From IMG/VR virus record IMGVR_UViG_3300013113_000799, positions 1 to 47,629 of that record: a stretch of DNA of 47,629 nt. One strand, 5' to 3'. This document shows positions 23,145 through 34,200 of this stretch, piece after piece. A model generated the notes under the pieces. That model saw only the letters and a program-made list of their open reading frames with translations. It did not search any database and was not told the origin of the DNA. The first letter of the stretch is position 1; each line of letters begins with the position of its first letter. Source of the stretch: a virus. Made by a program: the position numbers and the translations under genes.

Positions 23145-24083
23145 CTATACCTTCTTAGCAAATCGAACTGGAGCGTCGAGAGCATATCCAGTAGTGGCTC
23201 CGGTAACCCTGATCGTAGAATCAATAAACTTATAGTTATTGGCATCGATAGTCATCAAGGTGCCTCCTCCAATTTGATCAAACAAATAAACGCTCGTGTT
23301 CAATTCAAGAGAAGCGCGAAGCTTGAATTGAATAAATGTTCCACGGGGTCCATCAATTACCTCTGTGGTCAGGGTGTCCGTTTCACTGTTCTCATGAACA
23401 TACTCCGTGTCGGTTCCCATGGAAAGGTAATAGCTGGCGATGTTGTCATCATCCACGAATGATACGGATGCCAGTTCCCCGTCTTTATCGCAAAGCTGAG
23501 CGAAACGATTGTCCATTCGGACGATATATTGCGTCTCTACTAGATCGGCGTCTAAAGTAAAGGCGGGGGAAATTTCTGTAGTGTCGAGCCCTTGGTCGGC
23601 ACGCACATACCCGCCGCCGGAAGCAGGTCGCTCGCCTTTCATTAAGCCAGCGGTGTTGTTTACAAATGTAGCACCGGCAAACATAGCGTCTTCAGTATCC
23701 TTATCGACACATACCAAGAAAACCCCGGTAGGGGCAGGACCAGGGGCTTGAACAGTAGAAGTTGCTGTTCCTTCAAAAGTCTGATTCAATAGGATAACAG
23801 GCAAATAAAGCAAGTTGGTTCGTGGCAACGAAATCAAACGATGCTTTAGAATTGAGGTGTTGTTAGTGAACGCCTCTAAGATAGGGGTTTGCATAATTTC
23901 TAAATCATAATATGCGCTGCCGCTTGCGTGAGTTTTGTTGTATAAACCATAGTCAATCTCGTCATCGCCAAGCGCAAACTTAACAACCTTGAAGCTCCCA
24001 TCGCCTTTTGCTAAGCGTGCTCGTCCTGCGTCGGTCAAAACCGCGTCTAAAATAATATCACCTGAATTGTCTAAGAAAGCCAT
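23145..24083 (-). CDS. Virion structural protein with D-x2-LTxxGRxxLA N-terminal motif
   Basis: This 312-residue protein opens with NSGDIILDAVLTDAGRARLA and then FKVVKFALGDDEIDYGLY. The same layout appears at the start of the 30154-31212 protein (EEEVLDIQLTPYGKRLLAEG, then YAFFDKGVLYDS), so the two share a domain. The rest is beta-rich, with TQYIVRMDNRFAQLCDKDG and a C-terminal IRVTGATTGYALDAPVRFA strand region that looks immunoglobulin-like. No enzyme motif is visible. Placement among large baseplate/tail genes supports a structural role. The gap upstream of it (24084-24150) carries a TATTTAT element on the coding strand. Confidence 0.72.
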   Translation of the reverse strand: MAFLDNSGDIILDAVLTDAGRARLAKGDGSFKVVKFALGDDEIDYGLYNKTHASGSAYYDLEIMQTPILEAFTNNTSILKHRLISLPRTNLLYLPVILLNQTFEGTATSTVQAPGPAPTGVFLVCVDKDTEDAMFAGATFVNNTAGLMKGERPASGGGYVRADQGLDTTEISPAFTLDADLVETQYIVRMDNRFAQLCDKDGELASVSFVDDDNIASYYLSMGTDTEYVHENSETDTLTTEVIDGPRGTFIQFKLRASLELNTSVYLFDQIGGGTLMTIDANNYKFIDSTIRVTGATTGYALDAPVRFAKKV

Positions 24084-24150
24084 TCCGCTTGTCTCCTATA
24101 GTTGAAAGTAGTGCCCTAACTTTACTAGATAAATAGTTATCGGCACCTTT

Positions 24151-26802
24151 TTAACATCCCATTTTTTTTGGTACATGAGTGAACTCTACATTGAAATCTA
24201 ATTTACGTCCTGTATTTTTAGAAGTAAGTCGGATTTTGAATTTACGAGTCCAAATTCCCCCACTGTCAGGACCGAGGGTGAGACGATTTAAATCTGCCTC
24301 AGAAAATTTTGAAGAACCCATTTTTCGATCATTGACCTCCACTTGTGAGATTGAGGGCTCTATCTTAATATACCGCTTAATGTTCTTTTTGTTAACTTTT
24401 GTTTTAGTGTCCTCAAGTAAATCTACAATATTATGAATAAGGAACACCATGTTCTCTTCTTGGACCATCTCAATTTCATGTATTTCAGACGGGTATGAAG
24501 GGTTCTCATGCACATCAACTGATCTGAACATATAGTAGTATTTCTTGTTAGGCGATATTCGATCATCATAAGACATGGAGGACGCCGTTATAGTGTTGGG
24601 GCGACAAGTAGGACCAGACGACAGAGTGGTGTGGATGCGTGCAATTTTATTTTTAGCAAAATCACTATACGAATAAGGATGAGTGTCTAGGCGGTATACT
24701 TCATAATATGCCGGGGGGTCGTCAGTACTGAATAACATGGGATTTCCCAAAACAGTGCCTTGAGATTCTGCAATGCCAGAATATGCAAGAGCGTCGCCGC
24801 TATCAATGATTACAGGCACTTTTTTATAAGAATCCATGGGGTTTGTCATAATAAAGCGAACACGATCCGAGACCCCTTTAAAGGGCACAGTTAGAATACC
24901 GGGAGCAACCGGAGGAGTATCATTGATTCGCGAAGTCTCTGAGTAAATTGGTATTTCAATCAACCGCAAAGATGGGGTCTGTTTTACTGTTACCGCAAGC
25001 AAAGAAGTGTCGTCGCGAGACGGCTTGACATTCTCGTAGCGATAAGCAGTGCCCACAACTAACTGATAGGCGTATATGGTATATGAATAATTCTTATTGT
25101 ATTTGACCTGGGTGTCGATAAACTTATGAACATTTGAATCGCTAGAGTTCATCAAGTAAAAATTTTGTAATGCCTTGTTGGAACGCCCTGTTCGTTTTTC
25201 TATTCTATAAAACATTGTCTCAGAGTGTGCAGGCTTGCCAGCCATTAGTTCAGTGAAGGTTCGAAAATGATTTTTTACTAAGCTCTTGATCTTGTCGGAT
25301 AGGACTGCACCCATCAAGCTCCTGAAAAAGCCAAATTCTGCATCGTCTGAGGGGCGTCGACCATTTGGATAGGTTCCTAAGAAAATAGACCTTTCTGTAT
25401 CATAACCGTGAGTGGTCGTAAGAGAGGGTCTCGCCGGGGGGCGTTGACTGTTTATCAAATCATTGAACCAGTTTGTAATATCAAAAGTTCGTCGTGATTT
25501 TATCCCCTCTTCTATTTGATAGGATGCGAGATTATACGCATCAGAATCTACGCTGGACGTTTGAATCCGAGTTTGGCGGCTTTCAAACACGGGAGTTTTT
25601 GATCCACCATGCGACTCCATGGAATCCACAATGGACGCCTGAAACTTTTCTCCTAGTTCGGTCTTTTTTAAAGCGTCAGCAAACTGTGCGGTGGGATCTG
25701 TGCTAAAATCAATTTCAACGTACATCGGAAACATGTGCTTCTTTTCACTTATCTCATTTAGCCGGTCGACTTCAGATGGCGAAAACAACATGTTGGAAGC
25801 CTTAGCATTTATCTCTCGGCGCATAGGAGTGACTTTATTGGACCAATAATTTGAAGCATACAGTTCAAAATATTTAGATAAAGAAGAGGATGGTACGGTT
25901 TTTTGTTGTTTAGTGGTAAAATTTGACTCTACAAGAGGGTTCTCAAAAACCTTATATTCTGAAGGGTTGATCGCGCCTCCGAGACTTAGAAAATTTCGAT
26001 AACTATCATTCTTCACCATGGTACGAGAATCCATATACACCACATATAAATTCGGTAGAGACTTTTCAGAGACACGAGTCTGAGACATAAAATTTTCATA
26101 CTGTTCGATATAAAAATTATAAACCCCTTTGATATCGACATAAGCAGGGGCAAAACCTGTCTGATAGTGGTCGATCTCTTCTTTATCAAGGGGCAGCGCC
26201 ATCTTGGAAGTATGGTCGTAGTATACTTGCGATGTGCCTCGAAAGCCCGTCGTCGGGTTCATAGCGGCAGCAGTGTAGCCACTGTATACCCCATCAAAAA
26301 TGCTCCAAAACGCTCGTTCATCAAAGCGCCATCCATCAAAATCAATCTTATAAAGATTCGTATTTCCCTTTAGCCCGATAATCTCAACGGTCTCAAACAT
26401 ATTCCCAGAAGTCCCTGGGGTTTCCATTACTGACGCAGCGGGGAGAAATTCCACCGGAATGTGAGGTTGTGCTGTGCTGATGTCACTAGCTAAGCGGCGG
26501 CTGGAAGTACTTGAGTCTGTGGTCCAGAAATTTCCACACTTTGCACGAATACGGTCTATTACATTAGGATTTTCGTCTTTTAGTCTCTCTAAATCAAAAG
26601 ACATGTCTACATTGTTCGGGTCAGTGATAAATAAATCTCGCCCAATAGCTTGAACGCTAGCGCCTGAAACTAAAACCGCCTGTCTGGTTTGAGTCTTGTC
26701 GTTACTTTGAGCAACTATGTCACCTAGAGCAACATCAAGGGTAGGGAGCTTTATTGCCTCAGCAATAGAGGAAAGGTCTTTGATTTTTATCTTCTTAGGC
26801 AT
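24151..26802 (-). CDS. Large virion structural protein with fibronectin-like segment
   Basis: This 883-residue protein begins with basic MPKKIKIKDLSSIAEAIKLP. Residues near 250-330 form a tyrosine-rich region with FYIEQYENFMSQ. A stretch near 690-800 looks like a fibronectin type III fold (YYEVYRLDTHPYSYSDF, KKYYYMFRSVDVHENPSYPS). It ends with VEFTHVPKKMGC. There is no catalytic signature. The gene starts one base after the stop of the upstream gene with no strong Shine-Dalgarno, so translation probably depends on reinitiation. A baseplate-peripheral or tail appendage protein is the best guess. Confidence 0.7.
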   Translation of the reverse strand: MPKKIKIKDLSSIAEAIKLPTLDVALGDIVAQSNDKTQTRQAVLVSGASVQAIGRDLFITDPNNVDMSFDLERLKDENPNVIDRIRAKCGNFWTTDSSTSSRRLASDISTAQPHIPVEFLPAASVMETPGTSGNMFETVEIIGLKGNTNLYKIDFDGWRFDERAFWSIFDGVYSGYTAAAMNPTTGFRGTSQVYYDHTSKMALPLDKEEIDHYQTGFAPAYVDIKGVYNFYIEQYENFMSQTRVSEKSLPNLYVVYMDSRTMVKNDSYRNFLSLGGAINPSEYKVFENPLVESNFTTKQQKTVPSSSLSKYFELYASNYWSNKVTPMRREINAKASNMLFSPSEVDRLNEISEKKHMFPMYVEIDFSTDPTAQFADALKKTELGEKFQASIVDSMESHGGSKTPVFESRQTRIQTSSVDSDAYNLASYQIEEGIKSRRTFDITNWFNDLINSQRPPARPSLTTTHGYDTERSIFLGTYPNGRRPSDDAEFGFFRSLMGAVLSDKIKSLVKNHFRTFTELMAGKPAHSETMFYRIEKRTGRSNKALQNFYLMNSSDSNVHKFIDTQVKYNKNYSYTIYAYQLVVGTAYRYENVKPSRDDTSLLAVTVKQTPSLRLIEIPIYSETSRINDTPPVAPGILTVPFKGVSDRVRFIMTNPMDSYKKVPVIIDSGDALAYSGIAESQGTVLGNPMLFSTDDPPAYYEVYRLDTHPYSYSDFAKNKIARIHTTLSSGPTCRPNTITASSMSYDDRISPNKKYYYMFRSVDVHENPSYPSEIHEIEMVQEENMVFLIHNIVDLLEDTKTKVNKKNIKRYIKIEPSISQVEVNDRKMGSSKFSEADLNRLTLGPDSGGIWTRKFKIRLTSKNTGRKLDFNVEFTHVPKKMGC

Positions 26803-26803
26803 C

Positions 26804-29800
26804 TTATGTAATTATGTTTGAGGTCATATATTCACCTCTTATTAGCGAGATTGATGACCACATCTCTTGAAGAACTCCTTCAGTGAGTGCTCTTATATTT
26901 TGTGGACGGCGTAGTCCTTGACGAGAAGAACGAATAAAGAAATACTCGTCATACGATGGGAGGTCGATACCAATAGGACGTGTGAGCCCTAGAATAGAAG
27001 AGTTATACCCGCGCATCCTGCACAATAATAAGTCTCCTTTGCTTTGCAGATAATCTTCACGAGTAAGAGGTTTCCAAGATGAACGACTAATTGATAATTT
27101 TTTAAGAGGCTTATTAGAACTTTGAAGCATGTCCTCCTCAAAACCATCAAAATATTCGACAGAGTTCAACAGCCCTATATTGAGATCATACACGGCTGAA
27201 TACTTGGGATCTCGAACAAAATCCCCATCGATATTAAAGAAGTTGTGCAAAGGCAGTGAACCATTGACTGATGGAGCGGCGAGGGAAATTACCTGATTAG
27301 GTAACCGTTCCCCTTGAATAAGGGCGGCACGCACAGTACTTGTTTGAACATTCAAATCATAATCATAAACTGTCTGTGTGATTGGATGGGGCACACGACT
27401 TGGAGCTTTCTGAAATCTTACAAAAGGACCCACGAAATCACGCAGAAAGACATTAGCAACTGTGTTGTTTTGGTCGGCTGACGGCACTGGTCCAGCAACA
27501 GGCGCACCAGCCAAGACTTCGCCTTGGTGGCACTTGTCGGGCACCACAATTTCAACCTCGGGGTCTACCGTATCTAAAAGAGAAATTGTATTTCCAATCG
27601 ATAGAGCAGGGTCCTGGGGGGAGAGGTACACTAGAGGCTGTGAGAGGTTTGCACCGGGACTCTGAAGTGTGGCTCCAAATGAAGCTAAAGAATCAACAAG
27701 GCGATCCTCATAATTCATGTTTTTATTATCTGGTGGGCTTGCGGTCACGCGGGAAGCTTCGGTGCTCGTATAACTGTATAGGGTAGCAACCACGTTGGAA
27801 GCCTTTTCGTAATCTACTACTTTAAGATCATTATAGAAAATGTCCTCTTCAGATCCCAAAAACACCATCGAGGGTGAAAGGAACATAAAATCATTTTGTA
27901 ATACTGGTTGGTTTTCGACAAAAGCCATATTACCGGCAACTAAACTTATAGTAGAAGTAGGGTCCGAAAACCATTTTGCATTCTCATAAGATACGCGCTG
28001 GGACCATCGTTCTGCTTCTAATAGCTTCAAGCCGTCAGAATTGTAGTTATCATTAGCACCACCATCGCGGGTGGTGAAGGCAATAGAAGACAGATAATCA
28101 TAGCCGAAATATTTTCTAACATTGGAATCAAAAAAATCGGTCTCAAACCATTTGCTAATCTGGAAGGTTTTGTCGGCGGGGTTTGCAGGAACAAACTGCT
28201 TTGAAGAAGAATGGTGGCTTGCACTTTCTTCCGCACCAACTAAAGATTCTAAACGTCGTACTAATGTCTCACATAAAGAAATAAAATGAATTAGCCCTGG
28301 GATGCTGCCGGTAGTAGGGTTGATCATTGAGAAAAACCCTTTAGCAATAGGTGTCGTTTTCTTTGCCCCAAACATTTTTAGAACATAGATGAAATCTGTA
28401 ATTGATTTGTTCCAGGGTTGCTCCGTAAAAAGAGGGTACTTTTCATTCATCTGGTCGGTAAAATTGGAAGTAAACCTTCCACTAATCAAAGAAAAGTTAC
28501 CCCGCGATAAACCCGTTTGAACTGCGCTTGCCTCCCCTGCGTGATCAATATGTGGGTTAGCAGTCAAAACGCCTTTAGTCATACCAGGAGACGACGCAAT
28601 TGTTTTATATTCTTGAAGGGAGGCAATATTAGCTTTCAAGTCGGCAATTGTGGAGAGTAAAAAGGTTTTTACCCCGTCTTTAATTTGAAAATCTACCCCG
28701 TATGTATAGATACCGTCAGTCTTCGCGGAGACTGTCTTGTCCATGCCGGTGAAGTAACGAACTTCAGATGTGCTAGGGTTTGCCGCCACTGTCGCAAGCT
28801 CCACTTCTTTGAGAGAAGCCGAAGTCGTTTCACTGTTGATTCCATTCCCCGAAGCAGATATTAACACTTCCTCAGGGTCTATGTTGGCATCAAAAACAAT
28901 AGTCGAGGGACTGACCGCGCCGAGTGTGTTTGCAGTTTGCGTTTTTCTCACTCTTTTACGAGACAAGCGTGCAGATACAATATCTGAGCCTGCGATTATT
29001 TCTCGCTGAGTTTCTTCATCCAAGTGCTGCAAAATTCTTCCAAACAAGGAATTGTTCTCCAGGGCTCGCATAAAGTTTACACCAAACAAGAGTCTAGATG
29101 AACCACCAGGGTCGCGAGAAATCAACAGCTCCGAAAAATAATTATCTTTCTCAGATAACGACATAACAGTCATACTATTTCCTGTTGTCGCAGGCGGATT
29201 TAATAATCGCAAAATCTCATCATTCGTAGTACCAAATAAATCCATGTCTACTAATTTAGTGGCACGAGAAATGCGGAAGTCATGCACTTTAGCATTGGGT
29301 ACCAAATGTTTAGAAAGGAGCATCGGGGATCTATTAGATGCCGTACCCGAAAGCCAGGTATTATCAATTCCTCGATGAACCGGACCAGCCCAGATATCCC
29401 CCTCAACTGTTTTGAACACAGAAGCAGTAGAAACAATTCTATAATTATCAATGACGATCTCTGAGGATACTTTGCCGTTTTGTTCTTTAGCAGAAGTCAC
29501 ATCCACGGAGAGGTTGTAGTCTGCTTGAACAGCGGCTAAATCTATGTAAGATAGGGCAAAATATGCAAGATGCTGCGGGTCTTCATTAGGAACCGTAAAT
29601 CGGGTGCGAAAACTAAAGTTATAAACCCGAGAACCTGAGTCGGTTAGATCTACGGAAGAGCGAAAAAGCCTTACTGATTCTTTGTTTGACATCGCCGCAG
29701 CAATACTAATCTCTTGTCGTTGAGTGGCGGATCTTAGTTGAGCCATCAGGCTTCTTCGGGCGGCAGCGGATACATACCCCATCTCCCCTAACAGCGGAGA

Positions 29801-30154
29801 CTGCAAATAATTATTGTCATCAGAAACCAGACGAATAGCGTTTTGGTTTCGGGAGAGAATGCTCGTAATCTCAGGATCGGTACTTTGAATAATTTTTATT
29901 TTTAAGTACTTCTGAAATTCTGCCTCTTGAAGCCAGGAGCCGATCATATCATTTCCCAACATTTCTTTAAGAGAAATATCAATGGAAATAGTAAGAGATT
30001 CAGAAGCGGTGAAAGCACGACCGTTATCAATCTCTTTAATGTGTGGATTGTCTTGATCGTGGGAATTGCCCGCAGTCTCCAAAGACACAGACTCGATGAA
30101 GACATCAGGGGTAAGCGACCCTAAAAGACTTTCTTGGTTTAAGGGAAGGGGCAT
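26804..30154 (-). CDS. Very large virion structural protein
   Basis: The product has about 1116 residues. I place the start at ATG 30152-30154, which overlaps the upstream stop as TAATG. A GTG two codons earlier is weaker. The N-terminus contains PDVFIESVSLETAGNSHDQ and LTISIDISLKEML, beta-strands of the kind found in assembled virion proteins. A long central region is Asn/Ser/Thr-rich. The C-terminal 200 residues include RDFVGPFVRFQKAPSRVPHP and YDEYFFIRSSRQGLRRPQN. No signal, membrane or enzyme motif is visible. Given its size and place between the giant gene and other structural genes, it is probably part of the baseplate or a large appendage. Confidence 0.7.
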   Translation of the reverse strand: MPLPLNQESLLGSLTPDVFIESVSLETAGNSHDQDNPHIKEIDNGRAFTASESLTISIDISLKEMLGNDMIGSWLQEAEFQKYLKIKIIQSTDPEITSILSRNQNAIRLVSDDNNYLQSPLLGEMGYVSAAARRSLMAQLRSATQRQEISIAAAMSNKESVRLFRSSVDLTDSGSRVYNFSFRTRFTVPNEDPQHLAYFALSYIDLAAVQADYNLSVDVTSAKEQNGKVSSEIVIDNYRIVSTASVFKTVEGDIWAGPVHRGIDNTWLSGTASNRSPMLLSKHLVPNAKVHDFRISRATKLVDMDLFGTTNDEILRLLNPPATTGNSMTVMSLSEKDNYFSELLISRDPGGSSRLLFGVNFMRALENNSLFGRILQHLDEETQREIIAGSDIVSARLSRKRVRKTQTANTLGAVSPSTIVFDANIDPEEVLISASGNGINSETTSASLKEVELATVAANPSTSEVRYFTGMDKTVSAKTDGIYTYGVDFQIKDGVKTFLLSTIADLKANIASLQEYKTIASSPGMTKGVLTANPHIDHAGEASAVQTGLSRGNFSLISGRFTSNFTDQMNEKYPLFTEQPWNKSITDFIYVLKMFGAKKTTPIAKGFFSMINPTTGSIPGLIHFISLCETLVRRLESLVGAEESASHHSSSKQFVPANPADKTFQISKWFETDFFDSNVRKYFGYDYLSSIAFTTRDGGANDNYNSDGLKLLEAERWSQRVSYENAKWFSDPTSTISLVAGNMAFVENQPVLQNDFMFLSPSMVFLGSEEDIFYNDLKVVDYEKASNVVATLYSYTSTEASRVTASPPDNKNMNYEDRLVDSLASFGATLQSPGANLSQPLVYLSPQDPALSIGNTISLLDTVDPEVEIVVPDKCHQGEVLAGAPVAGPVPSADQNNTVANVFLRDFVGPFVRFQKAPSRVPHPITQTVYDYDLNVQTSTVRAALIQGERLPNQVISLAAPSVNGSLPLHNFFNIDGDFVRDPKYSAVYDLNIGLLNSVEYFDGFEEDMLQSSNKPLKKLSISRSSWKPLTREDYLQSKGDLLLCRMRGYNSSILGLTRPIGIDLPSYDEYFFIRSSRQGLRRPQNIRALTEGVLQEMWSSISLIRGEYMTSNIIT

Positions 30155-31212
30155 TAGCACTCATCTCCAGGGAGGGGGGGATCATCATCATAAACATCGC
30201 GAGAGATGGTGGTGCCACCTTCTTTACAGTGAAGCTCGTCGTTTACATAATATTCGTCTCGTGGGCGTAAGTTGTTTCGCAATTTACAAAGAAGATCTTC
30301 GCTAATTTCGCTATCCACTGATATCTTGAAAAAATAATCGACACACGTCATATCAATTTCAGCGGGAGGGATTTTTTCTATTTCACTTTCATCAAGTAAA
30401 ATGCCATTCTTTATCAACTCGGGGGAGCGAATGAAAGATAAGGGTTTGAGTTTTTCCACTTGGTGGCGCTCAGCGGTCGGAAGCCCAGGTGTGTCAATAT
30501 TGGCAATAGTCACTGTCTCTACCTCAAAAATTTCCATCTCAAAGTTTTCATTATAAAAGGGTGTGTTTTCTTCTTCAATCTGCAAAACAAGAGCACTGCC
30601 TGAAACACGAATTATCTGGTCTCCTATCAAAGAGTCTTGGGCGGTGGCGCAGGGAGAAGAGCTATGCTCATGGGCAGCTTCATCGACATCTGTGATGTGG
30701 GAATGTGCTGGTCGGTGGACGTCTGGATAAACATGCAAAAATGTTTCATACTGACTGTCGATCTGTAATTGGGGAATTTTTTGAGTAGGAAGAGAACCCG
30801 TCTCATGCTGCGCGAAGCCACTAAGCTCGCCCTGAAGGGCTTTAACGCGCCAGGAGGGGGCATAATTACTCGTCTGGGCAGAAGTCCCTAAAGCCATAGA
30901 AAGCGCATAGTGACGATCTGCGGTCTGCTGGACGTCGTACACTGCACCGTCAACGCTTTCATGAATCTCTGTCACGGCAACTTCACGACCGGAATATATT
31001 GCTTGGGTTTTGAGTGATGGAGTATCATCTAGAATTCTATCCTGGGCGTTGTTCTGGATCTCGACGAAACCACCGGCAGTGGAATCATAAAGGACCCCTT
31101 TATCAAAGAATGCATACTTGGCGGGCTTGAATTTGCCTTCGGCAAGCAGGCGCTTTCCATAGGGGGTAAGCTGGATGTCCAGTACTTCTTCTTCTTTGTT
31201 GAAAAAAGCCAT
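30154..31212 (-). CDS. Virion structural protein, shares N-terminal domain with 23145-24083
   Basis: This 352-residue acidic protein starts MAFFNKEEEVLDIQLTPYGK, then FKPAKYAFFDKGVLYDS, a motif layout repeated in the 23145-24083 protein. The middle contains histidine-rich PDVHRPAHSHITDVDEAAHE, which could bind metal but has no recognised enzyme context. The C-terminus is an acidic, proline-rich tail (YDDDPPLPGDEC). TAATG overlaps at both ends couple it to the giant gene upstream and the 1116-residue gene downstream. A small adaptor between large baseplate proteins is plausible but unproven. Confidence 0.7.
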   Translation of the reverse strand: MAFFNKEEEVLDIQLTPYGKRLLAEGKFKPAKYAFFDKGVLYDSTAGGFVEIQNNAQDRILDDTPSLKTQAIYSGREVAVTEIHESVDGAVYDVQQTADRHYALSMALGTSAQTSNYAPSWRVKALQGELSGFAQHETGSLPTQKIPQLQIDSQYETFLHVYPDVHRPAHSHITDVDEAAHEHSSSPCATAQDSLIGDQIIRVSGSALVLQIEEENTPFYNENFEMEIFEVETVTIANIDTPGLPTAERHQVEKLKPLSFIRSPELIKNGILLDESEIEKIPPAEIDMTCVDYFFKISVDSEISEDLLCKLRNNLRPRDEYYVNDELHCKEGGTTISRDVYDDDPPLPGDEC

Positions 31213-34200
31213 TATTCGTTTGCTCCATCTGCACCAAATTCACTACCAGTCACTCCAGGCTTTGTTTGTCCGGCTTCAAGCTCACTCTTGATCTTAGCTG
31301 TTATAGCGGTTGAGGAGCGCCCGATAGGTGAATTATATATTCTTTCTTTTTCTGCTTTAGGAAGTGGACCAAACACGCTTGTTACACCATCATATGTTTC
31401 GTCATCAAAAATTTCCACACCACCTTCAATTTGTGATAATTCGATAAGTGAGAAGAAGTCATAGGGCCAGTTATAACTATACTTAGAGCCATCTTCTCCT
31501 AGATTAAAGTTGAAGTCAAAACGACTATCGTTTACTGTTCTGCCATAAGATTCATAATAATTAGTCTTTGCCTTTTGTTTCACTCTGAAGACAAGCCATC
31601 GCACATCTTCTGGTGGGACGTCGCCGCCAAAGAAATCAACAGTGCTCAAGTCATGTATAAATTCCTGAGATTCACGCTCGGCGCGGGTGGCAATTGTAGG
31701 AGAGACGCCCTGCCAAATGTCACTCAGGTCTTGCTGGTCTAGTTTGTGGCTGAACTCTACAAGGTACATGACAAAAGGGCTGTCCCCATAATCAGCAAAA
31801 TTCAAAGTAGGGGGTAAATTATATTTACCCATCGTCTTGATCATTCGTGAAATCGAAGTCTCTTCAATGTTTTGGGTGGCTCCGAAGGACCCTGAGGTTA
31901 CGGCTGGTGAGCCTTTTTCAACATTGTTCTTCTGATGACGGTAAATGTCTTCATCAATAGCAAACACTTCCTTACCGTCCACCGTAAAAGTACGCGGTCC
32001 AGAGCTTTGTTTTTCGTCAAGGAAGGGCACAAGTACAATGGCTTCGGATATTGTTTTCTCCTCTGCAATTTTCCCCACCTTCTGTGTTGAGGGGGCAAAT
32101 TTACAAACATCAAGAAGAGAACCCGCATTATCGAGTTTAGCTAGTGTCTCTTGATCTCCTTGGGCGACTTTGAAAGAGTAGTCAATCTCCAAAAAGACTC
32201 CGTTATTCTTTTGGGGTATTTCTCCATATCCTGACCACATGCCAATACCTTCAGAGAAAGGTTCTTCGCTTAGGCGATTAAACTTCAGGTAGTCTTTATT
32301 TTTCTTATTATTGAAATTTAGAATCGGGCTCTCAAACTTGGTTGAAATAACCCAAGTGTCTACACTAGAAAGACCTGAATCTGTTGCGGATGAAGCCGCA
32401 AATGCTCCGGTATCAGCATCAGGGGAACCCAAAGTATAAGTGATATCTTTCACTTTCCCCTTAGAGGTGAGGTTGACCGAAGAGGCTAAAGGCATTCGAG
32501 CGCCATAGGCAGGTGACTGTTCGCAACCGTCTACGTTGTCAGTAGAAGCGCGACTTAAAGATGCAGTCCCCATCCGTTGAGTCCGCACTACTTCATTGAA
32601 ATATTTGCGAACTTCTTCAGATTCTTCTTCAATGTGTAATCCAGCGAAAATTTCATCTAGCGTATATTTGCGACTTTCTGTAGCGGTGAAGGATAAACGA
32701 GCAGTTGTTTTCCCGTAGAAATAAGAAGGTGTGTACGGGGCTTGTGCCGGGTCTGCAATTAATTCACGCGGGTGGGTATATGCACCGGCATTTTTATATT
32801 TGAACGCGGGACCGAAATATTTTCCGTCAGCAAAGCCCACTGATCTGTCAAGGCGTCCTTGCGGGCTCATCATCGTGTTGAGTTCTTCTGTTTTGTATAA
32901 GCTGACATCCATGTAATATGTTTTACCTGCCTCCATCGCTTCAAATTGATCTTCGGTGGCTGATGTGAATGATGTTAACTTCTCCCCTTCTAAGAAAAAG
33001 GAAGGAATCTCGGCAAGGAAGTTATGAATGCCGCGACTATAAAGATTTTGGGTGGAGGCTCTCTTGTCATTGAAAGAGAAAGAGGGGTAGCGGCGATGCT
33101 CTGCAATTTGAGCGGCTGATCCCGTGTAATATTCAGGTGCCATCAAGAAGAATTGAGATGGCTTTTTATCAACCTTTAGGGCACTTGATTCTTCTATATT
33201 CTCAATACCCCCGTAAAGCCCCCTAGTCTGGCTTGGGACGCCGAGAGGGGAATCAATGGAGGTATCTAGTGTTCCGTCACTTTGGACCGTCTTAACGCCG
33301 ATTGTGGACAAAGAAGAGTATAATTTTATAGCACCTGTGCTGTCAGTAAAATATCCTGAAGTTCCTGCAAGTGAACTAAAGGTCTGCGCGATGGTAATTG
33401 TTGCTTTCGGGGTAAGACCACCGAGACCGCCTTGCAGTGCGCCACGGCGAAGTAAATTATACTTGGTGTTGGCTGATAGATCTCTTGGGTCTGCTTCCAC
33501 ATCGGATGCTGAGAATTCATCATAGGTCGATTGCGTCAAAGAGGGAGGACCAACATATACAAGTTTTATTCTAAAAGATCCGCTAGACTGTCTGCCGGTA
33601 ATGGGGGCATTGTGACCATCAAGGGTAGCTTGTGAAAATGCCTGAGTATAAGCTTCGGACGACTCTCCTAAACCTGAGCGTTCGATTCTGAAGGCACCGA
33701 GATTCAGATAGTCTATAATAAAGTCAGTTTGTGTTTTCTCTCGTGCGCCACCGCGACCACCGCCGCCTAAAGGAACGGGGGGACGAAGAGCAATCCACAA
33801 ACAGGAAGGATCATTATTGATCGCATCACATAATTCAATAGCCAAGTTTTTATTGATCATGGCAGTCGTCGTTTCCCAGGGACCGGAATAAAAAGGAGCT
33901 AAAATATTTGTATCGCCCACCTCATCGTCTACCCCGCGGGTGACTCCCCATCGGGCACGACGTAGTGAGATGGTAGAACTTCTCTCTTCAATAACTCCAT
34001 CTGCGCCAAAATAAGGGCTTCGCAAAGCAATATTATTCCCCTCACAATCATAGCCGTCAATATCCAAAACGATATTGCGTAGAGACAATTCTTGTGAGGC
34101 TTGTTCCTGCGCTGAAGAATTGTTGAGAAAAACACTATGAGGGGATAGTAATCCTTCGAAGGGAATTCGCAAGGAGGGTTCATCCAAAATTACAAAACCT

